A DNA stretch of 64,000 nt from assembly GCA_022695795.1 (NCBI GenBank), contig MU404061.1, positions 620,001-684,000 of the forward strand, written 5' to 3'. Positions 26,192 through 36,991 of this stretch are shown piece after piece. Both the position numbers and the translations under genes were made by a program. Source of the stretch: Biscogniauxia marginata. Taxonomy: Eukaryota; Ascomycota; Sordariomycetes; Xylariales; Xylariaceae. Position 1 is the stretch's first letter. Each line of letters begins with the position of its first letter. The notes beneath the pieces are model-generated. The model saw nothing but the letters and a program-made list of their open reading frames with translations. It made no database searches and was not told where the DNA came from.

Positions 26192-26566
26192 TCAATTGCA
26201 GTAGGATCTAAACCAACGGTGTTCCTCCCTGTTTAAACGGGTTATTGGCGACAGTGCACTGATAAAACCCAGACGACCATCTTCTCCACTATAACTATAG
26301 CATGGTAAATAATATTGGAAGGGGCAAAGTGTGAGATATACCATAGATACAAAGAAAGTTAAAGCAGATGATAGTAACCAAGTTTCCGGTTGTTTAGTTA
26401 AATCCTGGAAGGATTCATACTTCGAGGGGGTAGATAGGGGAATAGCTTGAGTTGTCTGGTACATACCCACTTTAGCTATTACCTTTAGTTCCTCTATTAT
26501 AGTGTAACTAGACGCAATTTGAGTTAGTACCGCATCGAGTGAATGGTTACTATGATAATTTTCCAA
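26192..26566 (-). CDS. unassigned 124-codon reading frame
   Basis: An uninterrupted minus-strand frame starting with ATG (MENYHSNHSLDAVLTQIASS) runs for 124 codons in AT-rich DNA, which is longer than expected by chance there. It contains one hydrophobic segment near residues 64-84. No domain, intron or neighbour gives support, so it may be spurious. Confidence 0.18.
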   Translation of the reverse strand: MENYHSNHSLDAVLTQIASSYTIIEELKVIAKVGMYQTTQAIPLSTPSKYESFQDLTKQPETWLLSSALTFFVSMVYLTLCPFQYYLPCYSYSGEDGRLGFISALSPITRLNREEHRWFRSYCN

Positions 26567-28411
26567 TATAATTTATAAAGGTCCAGTAACGTAGTTACAC
26601 TGGAAGCTGTCACGATTCGTACCTCTTAGGGATATGCCCATGATGAATTAGTTCCTATAGAAAGGACTGAAACAAGGCTATAACTAGACGTACATATATG
26701 GAGGGCTCTTTTTCAACTAAAGCTCTCTTTAGTTCCCGATTATCCCTGTAAGACTTGTTCTCGGTGCCCTAAGCATCCTAGTAGCAACATTGAAGAGTGA
26801 CGATGTGGGCCAGGTGTTACCGTGCAATCAGTGCGAGAATGGGTAATTACGTAGTTGTTACGCAAAGTATTAGAAATGAAGTTACCTAGAAAGTCGACCT
26901 TCTCGCATCACAACTCCTAGTGGAAGACTTATGCACCTTACACTAGGGTTACCATCTATGAAGCTTTTGACAAGAGCCAATTTTGTATGTGAATGAAAGA
27001 ATAATTTTTTCTTGTTAGAAGATTTCAACCAGTTTAAGGGGAAAGAAATCTATATTATGATCGTTTGAATCGGAAGTGTGAGAAGCTGAACCCGTTTCAT
27101 ATACGGCTAGACTTCCCGCCTATGCGAAGCTTTTTAATTTGATGATTCTAGTCAACGTTCCAAAAATTATGTATTGATACTAAGCATGTGTAGGCATCGG
27201 TCTCTCCGAGCGGAGATACGGTATTCGGGTGTGCGACGTCAAAGCACACGCGACTAAATGATCCAAGGATTGTGGAACTTTAGTAGTAAAGATAGTGTTG
27301 TATACCACTGACTAGCCACACACATAGGCGCTGATTGCAGCAGTGCAATTAGCACCGTCGCTTTTGCTTGCAACGGATAGACTATACTAGAATACTAGAA
27401 CATGTTGCGTCAAAGAAACCCGGTACAAGCTTTCGACCAGGGCCTAAGCCTCAACACTCTGGACTTGTTAGCTGCTGTAGCTGCGACTTTACTGTCCCCC
27501 ACATCCCGTGTAACTGAGCTCCGTGTTTACTGGAAACTTCAATGAAGGTTCCGTGGTAAATTTGGTGTTACCTTTTAGTCTTTTTAATCTAAGATATTCT
27601 GAACGAGTGTCCAATTAAGCGTCTTTCCAGGGCACAATGACGTTCAGGGCCCCAACGCTACGGGACCGCGGCGTCCCGGACGCAAGGAGTTCCTTTTTCT
27701 CGATATAACCACCGACTTGGGCCAGGAGAAATATGCTGAACAAAGGCTACCAATCGGTGCTACGAGTCGGACATGTAATAGTGTATCGTTGCAAGTACCT
27801 ATTAATTCTGAACACAAGCTAGCACAAGCTTCCGAGAGGTAAAAATAGTGCTTGCCGTCATACAAACTTACGCCTTCCTCGGTTCCATCCTAACTGCTAG
27901 TTGATTCTCGAGCATTAGGCAGGGGGCATCCCGAAAAAACTACAGCCACCGGCTTTATGTGCGGTTCCGAGGTCTTGTCACGTCCACGAGTAGGCCCAAG
28001 GACATAGTTCGACTAAGAAAACAAAGACAAAGAACTCCCCGGGGCGAAACTCTTAACCCTCATGAGATTCCTTGCTTGTGGTAGCCTGAATTAGTAGCAA
28101 GCTCACCGGTGATAACGAATCAGACTATCATGAGCATCGAAATTCCCTCGATGAGTGGATTGGCCAATACCAACACTTCTGTGACCTTTGTCTTAGGGGG
28201 TGTCTCAGATCGAGATAACGATATTGGCCCTGCTCAGTGATACCCTCGAGCTAAACCTGGTGATAGTGTTATTCTGCGATCACGAGAGATGAGAGCTATA
28301 TCTCCTTGTGAAAAATGCACAAAAATGGAAATAATTTGGGTGTGGGTGTTGGTGATGTTATCGAGAGATCCAGCATCGCACCAACGTTGCGAGAGATGCT
28401 CGGAGGTTGTC

Positions 28412-28418
28412 TATAAAA
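28412..28418 (+). promoter_or_regulatory. TATA box of the aminotransferase gene
   Basis: TATAAAA lies 74 bases before the chosen ATG at 28486 and 41 bases before the upstream in-frame ATG at 28453. The short distance to 28453 makes the ATG at 28486 the likelier start. Confidence 0.5.
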
Positions 28419-28485
28419 TGGCGAACGAGCATCACAGCTTCCTATAGCGTAGATGAAGCGCGTAAAACTTCACATCTATATCATC

Positions 28486-30031
28486 ATGACTGCTATCATC
28501 AACCACCCCAACCCCAAAACCGTGCTTCGCGGCGAGGGCTGTTACCTATTTCTGAAGGATGGAGATGACGACAATAGCGGCAGAGCCGCCGAGTACAAGG
28601 TCATCGATGCTTCCGGTGGAGCAGCTGTTGCATGCCTCGGTCACGCCAATAAAGAAGTTAACCAAGCCATGATTGACCAGATGAATAAGCTCAGCTATGT
28701 CGCAGGAGCCCACGCCACTACACTGGTAGAGAAGGAACTAGCAGAGAGGATGGTCAAGTCCACCGAGGGGAAGATGTCCCACGTCATGGTTTTGAATTCT
28801 GGTAGGTGAATTCTGTGAGCTCAATACAATCTAGGACGATGACTGACTTCGTGTTTGATGGTACCCAGGCTCGGATGCTAGAGTCAGCGATCAAGTTTGC
28901 GCGGGATTATTTCTATCGTAAGGCGCAGAAGGAGTGGACTGGAGCAGCGCGAAAGAATTTCATCTCGCGCGAGGGTTCCTACCACGGCAACACTCTCGGG
29001 GCGCTTTCTGCCAGCGACATAAAGGTCCGCCGTGAACCTTACGAAGAAATTCTTCTCGACAACTTCCACCATGTCAACCGCTGCTATGCTCGTGACATGG
29101 GGGAGGGGGAGACTGACGCACGGTACGTCGGGAGGCTGGCAAAGGAGCTGGACGACAAGTTTGAGGAGCTCAAGGATGGGGATAACGAGACCGTGTGTGC
29201 GTTCATTGCAGAGCCCGTAGTCGGAGCCGTGAGTTGGCGAATAACCCTTCTTCGGAGAGAATTCTTCTAATAGTGATTAGGCTCAGGGCTGCGTAGGACC
29301 TGTTCCGGGGTACTTCGAGGCGATGAGAAAGGTTTGCGACAACCACGGGGCGCTTTTGATCCTTGACGAGGTCATGTGCGGCATGGGCCGCATAGGGACA
29401 CTACACGCGTGGCAACACGAAGTTGTTAACGTAGTCCCCGACATTCAGACGATTGGTAAGGGGTTTGGTGGTGGATATCAACCAGTCGCTGCCATGATGG
29501 TGAGGAAAGATGTTATGGAGCAGTTCAACTCATTTAGTTCCGACGGGTACCGCCGTTCCCCTTTTCATTTCTACGCCGAGTGATTCTAGTCTAACCTAGG
29601 TAAATAGCGTCTTCATTCACGGCCATACCTACGATGGCCATGCTATCGCATGTGCGGCCGCCCGCGAGGTCTTGAGTGTCATGGAAAGGGGGGACCTATT
29701 GCAGAATGTGAGAAAAATGGGGGAATTGCTCGGAAGGCGCCTAAAAGAAGAACTGCGAGAGTTCCGGGATTCTCAGGTTATTAAGGATATTAGAGGACAT
29801 GGCCTTTTCTGGGGGATCAAATTCGACGAAGATGCAGGCCTGATTATCGACAAGATCTCCGAGCTGTGCGGGACGAGAGAGCACCCAATTTTTGTCTACT
29901 CGACTGCGGCTACAAATAACATCATCGTGGCACCGCCGTACATCGTAACCAAGGACCACGTGGAAGAAATCATTCAACTAGTTGTCACTGTTGTTAAGAA
30001 GGGAATCCGGGCCGTCCAACGACAAGGATAG
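28486..30031 (+). CDS. class-III PLP aminotransferase with an apparent frameshift
   Basis: Predicted PLP-dependent class-III aminotransferase (omega-amino-acid or GABA transaminase type), expected length about 455 residues. Exons: 28486-28801, 28869-29228, 29281-29546 and 29608-30031. Visible landmarks are the N-terminal GAAVACLGHANKEV and AGAHATT regions, YHGNTLGALSAS, EPVVGA spliced to AQGCVGPVPGYFEAMRK, the cofactor aspartate in LILDEVMCGMGR, the Schiff-base lysine in IGKGFGGGYQP, and GHTYDGHAIACAAAREV. After intron 1 the family motif S-G-S-D-A is read, but the frame then needs two extra bases before ESAIKFARDY (around 28878-28882). Total exon length confirms a deficit of exactly two bases. 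This is either a real inactivating deletion at the phosphate-binding motif or a sequencing error. Intron 3 uses an atypical GTACCG donor. The substrate is unknown. Confidence 0.75.
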
Positions 30032-32284
30032 GTATGAATATCGTCGCTCATCATGAGAGGGACGACTGCTCTCTATTTCGGGGTAAAATTACGATTTATT
30101 TGCTTTTCTCTTCTGTATGTCACTTGATTCATCCGGCCATATTCTCTTGTCTCGGATTTAACTAGGAAAGCAAAACTCGGCTTCGTAGTGCTTTAAACTC
30201 GTAATGCTGACCTAATAATATTAGATAGCAATACCTGGAGCATCGCATACGGGAAGCGGCCCATCTGCTTGGAAACTGGAAATGACGTTCGCTGGAATGA
30301 GTTGTGCTATTCCCGCGTGACGCTAAGAGTAACCAGGCACTCAATACCGTGTGCATCGTAGCTCGGAATCAGACAATTTCTTTCCTCTACTCGCTCAGAG
30401 CCCATATGATAGAATCTCCTACAAATGCCGACAATCACGGTTAACTACCGGGTGCTGAAAGTAAAGCTCGCTTGTTCGTATTTAGCATCCGGGCGGTTGG
30501 CAAGACTCGCGGCCTGTTCTATCTCTGTTAGGACAATAGACCTAATAATAGTGAGAGCAAGGGGTAGAAAGCAGGAATTCCCGCTCCATGCTCGCAAACT
30601 GCCAACGCGGCTCGAAACTACGATTTGCCGGGTCATGATTTCGTTGTAATTCAGTAGGGGGGATGGAGTCTAGATGTTGGCTAAGAAAAGAAAGAAAAAG
30701 AAAGACAGTATGGGACATAGGTGGATGCCCATTACTCGATAATTAGCTAAGAGCTTGCAACCCCCATGTAGCCCGCTCGGGTGCGGTGTTACCGGATGGG
30801 GCCGGAATGTGAAGATATTTTGAGTGAGGGAGAAAGTTGACGAATGACTCGGTAATGAATTACTCGATGGATTGCTCGATAGAAATGAGAAATCGTTTCT
30901 CGATAAGAACTGCAAGCTCCACAAGATAGCGTTTGCTGCTTTACCCGATGCGTACATAAAATGCTTCCCTAGTACCGGTGGGTTTTGTCTAGTGTAAAGC
31001 GTCCGCTATGCTGGAACGGTACTTACTCGTTTTAGCAATTAGAATGTTATCGACAAGTTGAATTGGCAAAGGCGGGACAGATGTACAGCAGGACAATAAT
31101 TGTCCCTTCTTTTTTATTTAAATTGTTTTTTCCCCTTTTTTGTTATCTTGTTCTTCGGGTTCTTTTCTTTTCCTGAGTCAATCAAAAAAGTCTGTCCTTG
31201 ACAAGACGGGGACATCAACTATTAATGACAATTTGTTTTCAATTTACAGTTTAGACAATCCTGTGTTACGTTTCGAGATAAGAAAGAGGAGGGGATTTGC
31301 TTTAACTGGGGTTTGGCGGCCGTAAGTGTTCCTACCTTTTATTTTGTGTACGTTCGGTGAGCTCCGATCGGATTTCTGCTTATGCACAATACATTAGTGT
31401 ACATTACATATGCAGATATGTAGGTATTATCTACATGACGGGTTACCACAGAATGCTGCGCTAGACCCCGAAGAGGTTAAGCGCATGCGAGTCACCATAG
31501 CCTCGAAGACCTCCTGACAAATCAGAAGCCGACGATATCCAAGTTACGGGAATCTCTCAATTCAGGGTCTTCCGGCTCGTGCATTTTGACTCGATTCTAG
31601 CCCCGTTCTTATCTCAAACTCCGTTTCCGTCCCATTCTCGGCTCCTCCTCCAGCCACACTGGCTCTGGAGGGATCCCCCATCAACTTTTGTTCCTCTGCT
31701 TGCTGAGATCATAGTGTACACCCCACACTCGCAATGGGGTCTTGTATTAACACTCCGATAAGTAAGAGCGGTGACGACGAGGTGGCCCATCAGCTGAGTT
31801 GGGAGTTCTGGGTTCTCCGTTCGTCTCCGATCTGCCCGGCGACATTCTCACGCGACCCTATTTCTTATCTCTTCTTCTCTTTCTCTTGTTCTTCCGATTG
31901 CTTCCTCTCTTCTCCCGCCCGGTCTATACTCACTTCTGCTCGCGGTGACGTATCATCCGTTGTAGGTCACTCTCTTCTGTTGCCACCTCTGGTTATATTT
32001 AGCCAAACTTAGACAGTTGGTTCTTATCATCTGCTTCATTTGCCAAGGTTAGGTAGTCTAGCTGCTTGCTTGGTTGTCATATCGTCTTTGTTCTGCTCCC
32101 TTATCTCTTCCACCCCACCCTCATCTTCGGCTTTCACGATACACCCCCTGCTCGCCTCTTATCGTCCTTGGTTGCTCGTTCCTCGCGGCCCCTCTCCTCC
32201 TCTCTCGCAAGCCTATTCCCTTAGTTATTCGGCTGCTATCATAGCATTCGGCTATCGGGACTTCTCATAATAGCTGCGCCAACC
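30032..32284. other. spacer and allantoinase promoter region
   Basis: The first 1.5 kb hold no supported gene. From about 31.6 kb the DNA becomes strongly pyrimidine-rich on the plus strand, as in a fungal promoter and leader, and carries the GATA-type sites listed separately. Short open frames here (for example 31734-32012) are low-complexity CT translations and are not called. Confidence 0.6.
31609..32163 (-). promoter_or_regulatory. cluster of GATA-factor sites upstream of allantoinase
   Basis: TTATC, the reverse of the GATAA core, occurs at 31609-31613, 31865-31869, 32024-32028, 32101-32105 and 32159-32163. In ascomycetes, AreA/NIT2 GATA factors activate purine-degradation genes through such sites under nitrogen limitation. 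The sites are seen directly; their use here is inferred. The CT-rich background raises the chance of random matches. Confidence 0.45.
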
Positions 32285-33936
32285 ATGTCCGACTTGGTGC
32301 CGCTCACCGTCCTTGTATCCACAAGAGCCGTGCTCACTCTGCCAGACGATAGCCTCGTGCTTACGCCGGCTTCTGTATCGATCTCGTCTGCCACCGGAAA
32401 GATTGTTGATATCGTGCCCGAAGTTCTTCCAGAGGCATCATTTCCACCCACTGCAACGTACATTAATTACGGCTCCAGGCTCTTGATTCCGGGATTAGTA
32501 GACGCACATGTCCACCTTAACGAGCCTGGACGGACAGAATGGGAAGGTTTCAACACGGGAACCCGGGCAGCCGCCTCAGGGGGCGTGACCACGGTTATTG
32601 ATATGCCTTTGAATGCTATTCCACCCACCACCACTCTAGCAGGCTTCAAGGAGAAACTGGCCGCGAGCCAAGGGCAATGTTGGGTTGATGTCGGGTTTTA
32701 CGGAGGCGTTATTCCTGGCAATGCGGATGAGCTGCTTCCCTTGGTGGAAGCCGGAGTGAGAGGTTTCAAGGGTTTCTTGATCGATTCCGGCGTAAGTCTA
32801 ACGTAGTGATCTGCCAGTTGCCATGCGGTATGCTGATGTACAAACAGGTCGACGAGTTCCCGGCCGTCTCGTCAAATGACATTGCTCTCGCCATGAAGAC
32901 ATTGAACGGCACTTCAACAACACTCATGTTTCACGCCGAGATGGTCCCGCCCATCTCTGACTCTGTCGGCGATGCAGTCCAGACCTCAGGACCACCACTA
33001 GCCCCTCATGGCGAACTCAATGCCTATCAGACATTCCTTGAGTCCCGCCCGCCTTCTTTCGAGACCTACGCTATCGAGGAGATCATCTCCCTTGCTCATC
33101 TAGCGCCAGACCTGCATCTACACATAGTACACCTGTCGGCGACGCAGGCAATACCCATTATCAAGGCCGCGCGACAGGGTGGGGTAGATATAACCGCCGA
33201 GACATGTTTTCATTATCTCGGCCTGACAGCTGAGAACGTTGAAGATGGCGATAGCAGATACAAGTGCTGCCCACCCATCAGAGAACAATCAAACCAAGAT
33301 GGGCTCTGGGAAGAACTGCAAGCGCCTGATTCGTGCATCAAGACCGTTGTATCCGATCACTCGCCCTGCACGCCCGAGCTCAAGCTCCTGCCCCCTCACC
33401 TCCAGACCATTGATACTGCGCCGCACATGCATCACTCTGATTCAGGTATCGATATGACGGCAGATACGTTGGGCGCGAGTAAGGAAATCATAGTAGAAGA
33501 TTCGTCGAAGGGCGATTTCTTCGCAGCCTGGGGTGGAATATCCTCCGTGGGCCTGGGCCTGCCCATCTTGTATACCTCATCCAAGAAACGTGCAGCTGCT
33601 AGCGGCAGCAAATCGGTACCTTCCATCGTCGACATGGTGCGTCTCTGCTGCGCAGCGACGGCAAAGCAAGTCGGTCTTTCTCACCGCAAAGGCGCGCTCA
33701 AAGTAGGCATGGACGCCGATATCTGCGTGTTTGACGATGCGGAGGAATGGGTACTGCATTCATCGGGCATGCACTGGAAGAATCGGTGCTCGCCCTGGGA
33801 GGGCCACTCGTTCACAGGTCGCGTCAAAGAGACGTGGTTGAGGGGTCGCAAGATCTTCGAACATGGCGGTAGCAATGGAGGGTTCGTAAGTGGAAAGCCC
33901 GTCGGCGAGGCAATTGTCGAAAAGAGAATTGCGTGA
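32285..33936 (+). CDS. DAL1: allantoinase
   Basis: Predicted allantoinase (EC 3.5.2.5), which opens the ring of allantoin to allantoate in purine degradation so that purines serve as nitrogen source. Two exons, 32285-32791 and 32848-33936, with a 56-base intron, give 531 residues. It belongs to the cyclic amidohydrolase (dihydroorotase-like) superfamily. Metal ligands are visible: H75 and H77 in VDAHVHLNEPGRTEWEGF (the allantoinase form of the motif), the carbamylated lysine K162 in GFKGFLIDSG, H198 in MFHAEM, H264 in IVHLS and D339 in VVSDHSPC. Intron 1 falls right after the lysine motif. An insert near residues 345-395 is longer and more polar than in bacterial enzymes. The ATG at 32285 begins a normal N-terminus (MSDLVPLTVLVST). 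The upstream GATA-type sites fit nitrogen regulation. No other purine-degradation gene is in the window. Confidence 0.94.
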
Positions 33937-36900
33937 TATGACGAAAAGGTGATGTGAGAAAGAGAAATGCAGACTTTGGGTTTGACCATTTGAGCCCCGG
34001 CGTTGCTGTCATGAGGGGTTGTGGCGCGCCAAGGGACGGTGGGTTGGAGAAAAGATGTTTGCGATGAATCTAATTTGATGTAGACTACCATACACACATA
34101 GCATAGCCTGCGAGCGGTTTGCATGCCATGACGATGGCCGTAGAATTTGATGATGCATGTAATAATATAGAGAAACAATTTCAAGTCTTGAGCTTCTTGT
34201 GTCTCTCAACCAATATGAGGTCTTTTGTAGACATTCTTAACTCGTCCGTACTTATTGAAGGTCATTGTCGGCATTCGTCACTAAATCGAGATTGTGTATA
34301 GATGATCTACCTATTCATTACTAAGTTCACTGTTTGCTGAACAATAGGTCAATCATATAGGTATATTGGTACGACCGACTTGGGTAACTCAGCTTGTAGT
34401 CCTACTAATCCATGGAAATCATTCCGTCTATTGAATGAATCCTTCGAAAACCCCTTGTTCATCTCACATTCAGCAACTAATTTAACCATTTATCAGCACG
34501 AGCCTAGTACAGGGTCATTACCAGGCACATAAGTGCATATGAAGTCCGTATTGGGTCGCTCTAAGTAAGTAGGTATATAGCTACCTTTTACGATTCACCA
34601 CACATAAGATAACGTGGATAATTAGGTAGTTCTAATGTCCGTGCCGGCGCGTCGGACAGCTGCTTAACTTTATTTCCGAGTCTCTTTCATCGTTTTCACC
34701 TTAACGATGAATATAGCTGCAGTCGGCAGTAGACACCTAACTACATATAATCCGCAGACACTGTTATATCATAAGACCGTGTAACTATGAGTAGCAGTAC
34801 TTGGATAATATTATTGTTTATCGTTTCACCTATATTCTGTTTCTTGATAGGCATTTCCAGTTTGACTTTAAATCTGATCTTAGGTAGGTACTAAATATAT
34901 GCATGTGTGTACTGAAGGCATGTATGCAGGTTGTAAACCGGGGACGACTATCGATTTCTTGATGCTGTATACTGCTGACCCCCCGAAACCCCGACCCCCC
35001 TTTCCAATGAAATTTGGTAGCGGGAGTCTTACTATGTAAGTCATATGGGATATGCATTGGTAAGATTGGCTCGTATTTTTGCATGTGATAGGAAGAAAGA
35101 AACAAAAACGCAGATTTTCTTCGCTTCAGGGCAGATACCTACTTGTTAGATAATTCGAAATTGAAATATCCAAGTAGACGAAAGCCGTGCATAAAACTTC
35201 GAGGACGATATCGAGGCTCAATCTCAAACCTGCGAGCTAAATGAACTACATTGTGTGAATATCCATAAAGTTTAGTCATAGGTACGGCGCGCTTACATTA
35301 CATAGTTTCATTTCTCTATACGATGATCCTAACTTGAGTTAAATCCGCTACGATACTTCGTGTTAGGTAAGGCGACTTCCATCCCTAATTAGGCTACATC
35401 TCGGAGGTTTCTAGATCTTCAGAATGCGTTTGCTGAAGTAGCCTTCGGCGTCTTTGGACTATCGCGGCTCAACTATTTGTCAAATCTGACTGAAGAAGAC
35501 GGAAGCGAGAGTTGCCGGCGAGCTAACGCGGTAAGCTACCTAAAGCAACCTGTGTTTGTACTGCTGCACCATGTCGCAATCGTCACCGAGCACGTGGACG
35601 GGCACTCGCTTACAATTAACTCACTGTCCCATTAATATACGTACATCGATATGTAGTTATTGACGAGCTCCTTTCCCGAGATCTCGCGTACGAAGCTTGT
35701 TCGGTGCATTTGCCCCATTAAGAAAGAAAAAGAGAAAACCCTCCCCGCTGTGGTTTGCGCGTTTATTTTTCTTATACTATCTCATAATTACCCGATGTTT
35801 TGAAACATGACGTTTCAGCTCGGTTAACAACCGTCGAGGCTTAAGCGAGATACCCCGGGCGACGTCTTGCCGCGAGCGAGCTGGTTACTTATTATAGAGA
35901 AACAGGGCTGGGGCACTGGGGGTAGACACGTGCTAAGCATACATGGCTGCTATCTTGATAGCTTACCGACCCGATATGACAGTACAGATCAGGAATTTAA
36001 TACGTGAATAGTAAATAAGGTTAATTAGGTATTAAGCGAGGTCCTGGGGATTTTTCCCTTCAGGATACCCCATAATCCTACCGGCCGGGGGGGGGCGAAG
36101 GGGGCTCTTGTTTGAGTAGGCCTCTATAAGCAGCATCGCTTCGCCATTCGACCGGTCAGCTAATCGACAATTCCTAGCGCTGCGTCAAGCCGAGGCAGAT
36201 CTCTAAGCGAGAGCTTAAAACTGACAGAAATTAGTCTTCACTCTCGCTTGGCGCAGACTGTCCCTCTATAGGTAAAAAGATCTGGAGACCAGGCGCTGTC
36301 TTCCCAGTGCCTCGGCCGTCCGACATGGATGTGCAAAATGCATACCTTATACAGCAACACAGCAGTGTAAAGTGCCAATCGTCTAAGCTGCTGTGGCATG
36401 CTGATTACCAAATGCCTCGCGTCTGGTATATGCCCGAGTTGTACGGTGAAGTGTAGCGGTTGCAATGGTGGCGACCACCTGCGACTGTAGAAAAGAGTGA
36501 TTGGGCGTGATGTGGGTGGGTATGGTGATGCTCCCGGTTCTGTGGGTGGTGCAGAATCTTGCCCCATCCGCTGCAGCCACTATGCTGTCAGCCGAGGATC
36601 GGTTACTAGGATCCTTTTGACGTGAGATATTGCAAGCCTGCGCTCGCGTGTGATTGGCTGTAGTTCCCTGTGAGCCTGACACTACAACAACCGGTTACAG
36701 GGTGCCCCAGATCGCAGCATAGAACTACTTTATACCTACGATAACTAGTGCAATTTTTCATCTCTGGCTACCCTGATCGAAGGCTGACCGATGCAAAGCT
36801 CTCAGATGCAGAAGAGATATGTAAAACTGTCCTACCTATGTATAACCACCCAGGTGTTCGACATCGACGATGTTACAACATCGCTATAGGTAGCTTTTAC

Positions 36901-36991
36901 TTATCTCGGTGAAGGTGAATGCTTATTACTGATCCGTCGTTGGAATGGTGGATCATCACAGTTCCCTTTCCCGAACCACACTCCACGCCTT
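33937..36991. other. 3 kb spacer without a supported gene
   Basis: AT-rich DNA with several TAGGTA/TACCTA motifs (for example near 34571 and 34881), a GC-rich patch with a G-tract near 36085, and overlapping minus-strand frames at 36238-36682 without recognisable features. The last 150 bases are the ABC transporter promoter. Confidence 0.5.

Larger units (their letters stand above)
24303..28485. other. 4 kb gene-poor spacer
   Basis: Next to the regulator start lie a TCGGCT triplet repeat and short palindromes (24481-24658), then a very AT-rich block (about 24660-24780). A GC-richer patch with several open frames follows (24861-25622), then AT-rich DNA with an unassigned minus-strand frame (26192-26566). 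The rest, to the aminotransferase promoter, shows no gene. Confidence 0.5.

Noticed and set aside
28804..28833. Alternative 30-base intron that keeps the aminotransferase frame open
   Set aside because: It is too short for a spliceosomal intron, and it would destroy the conserved S-G-S-D-A motif by inserting unrelated residues.
31734..31763. MGSCINTP start resembling an N-myristoylated G-alpha N-terminus
   Set aside because: Only eight residues match and the rest is a CT-rich leader translation. No G-alpha motifs follow before allantoinase.
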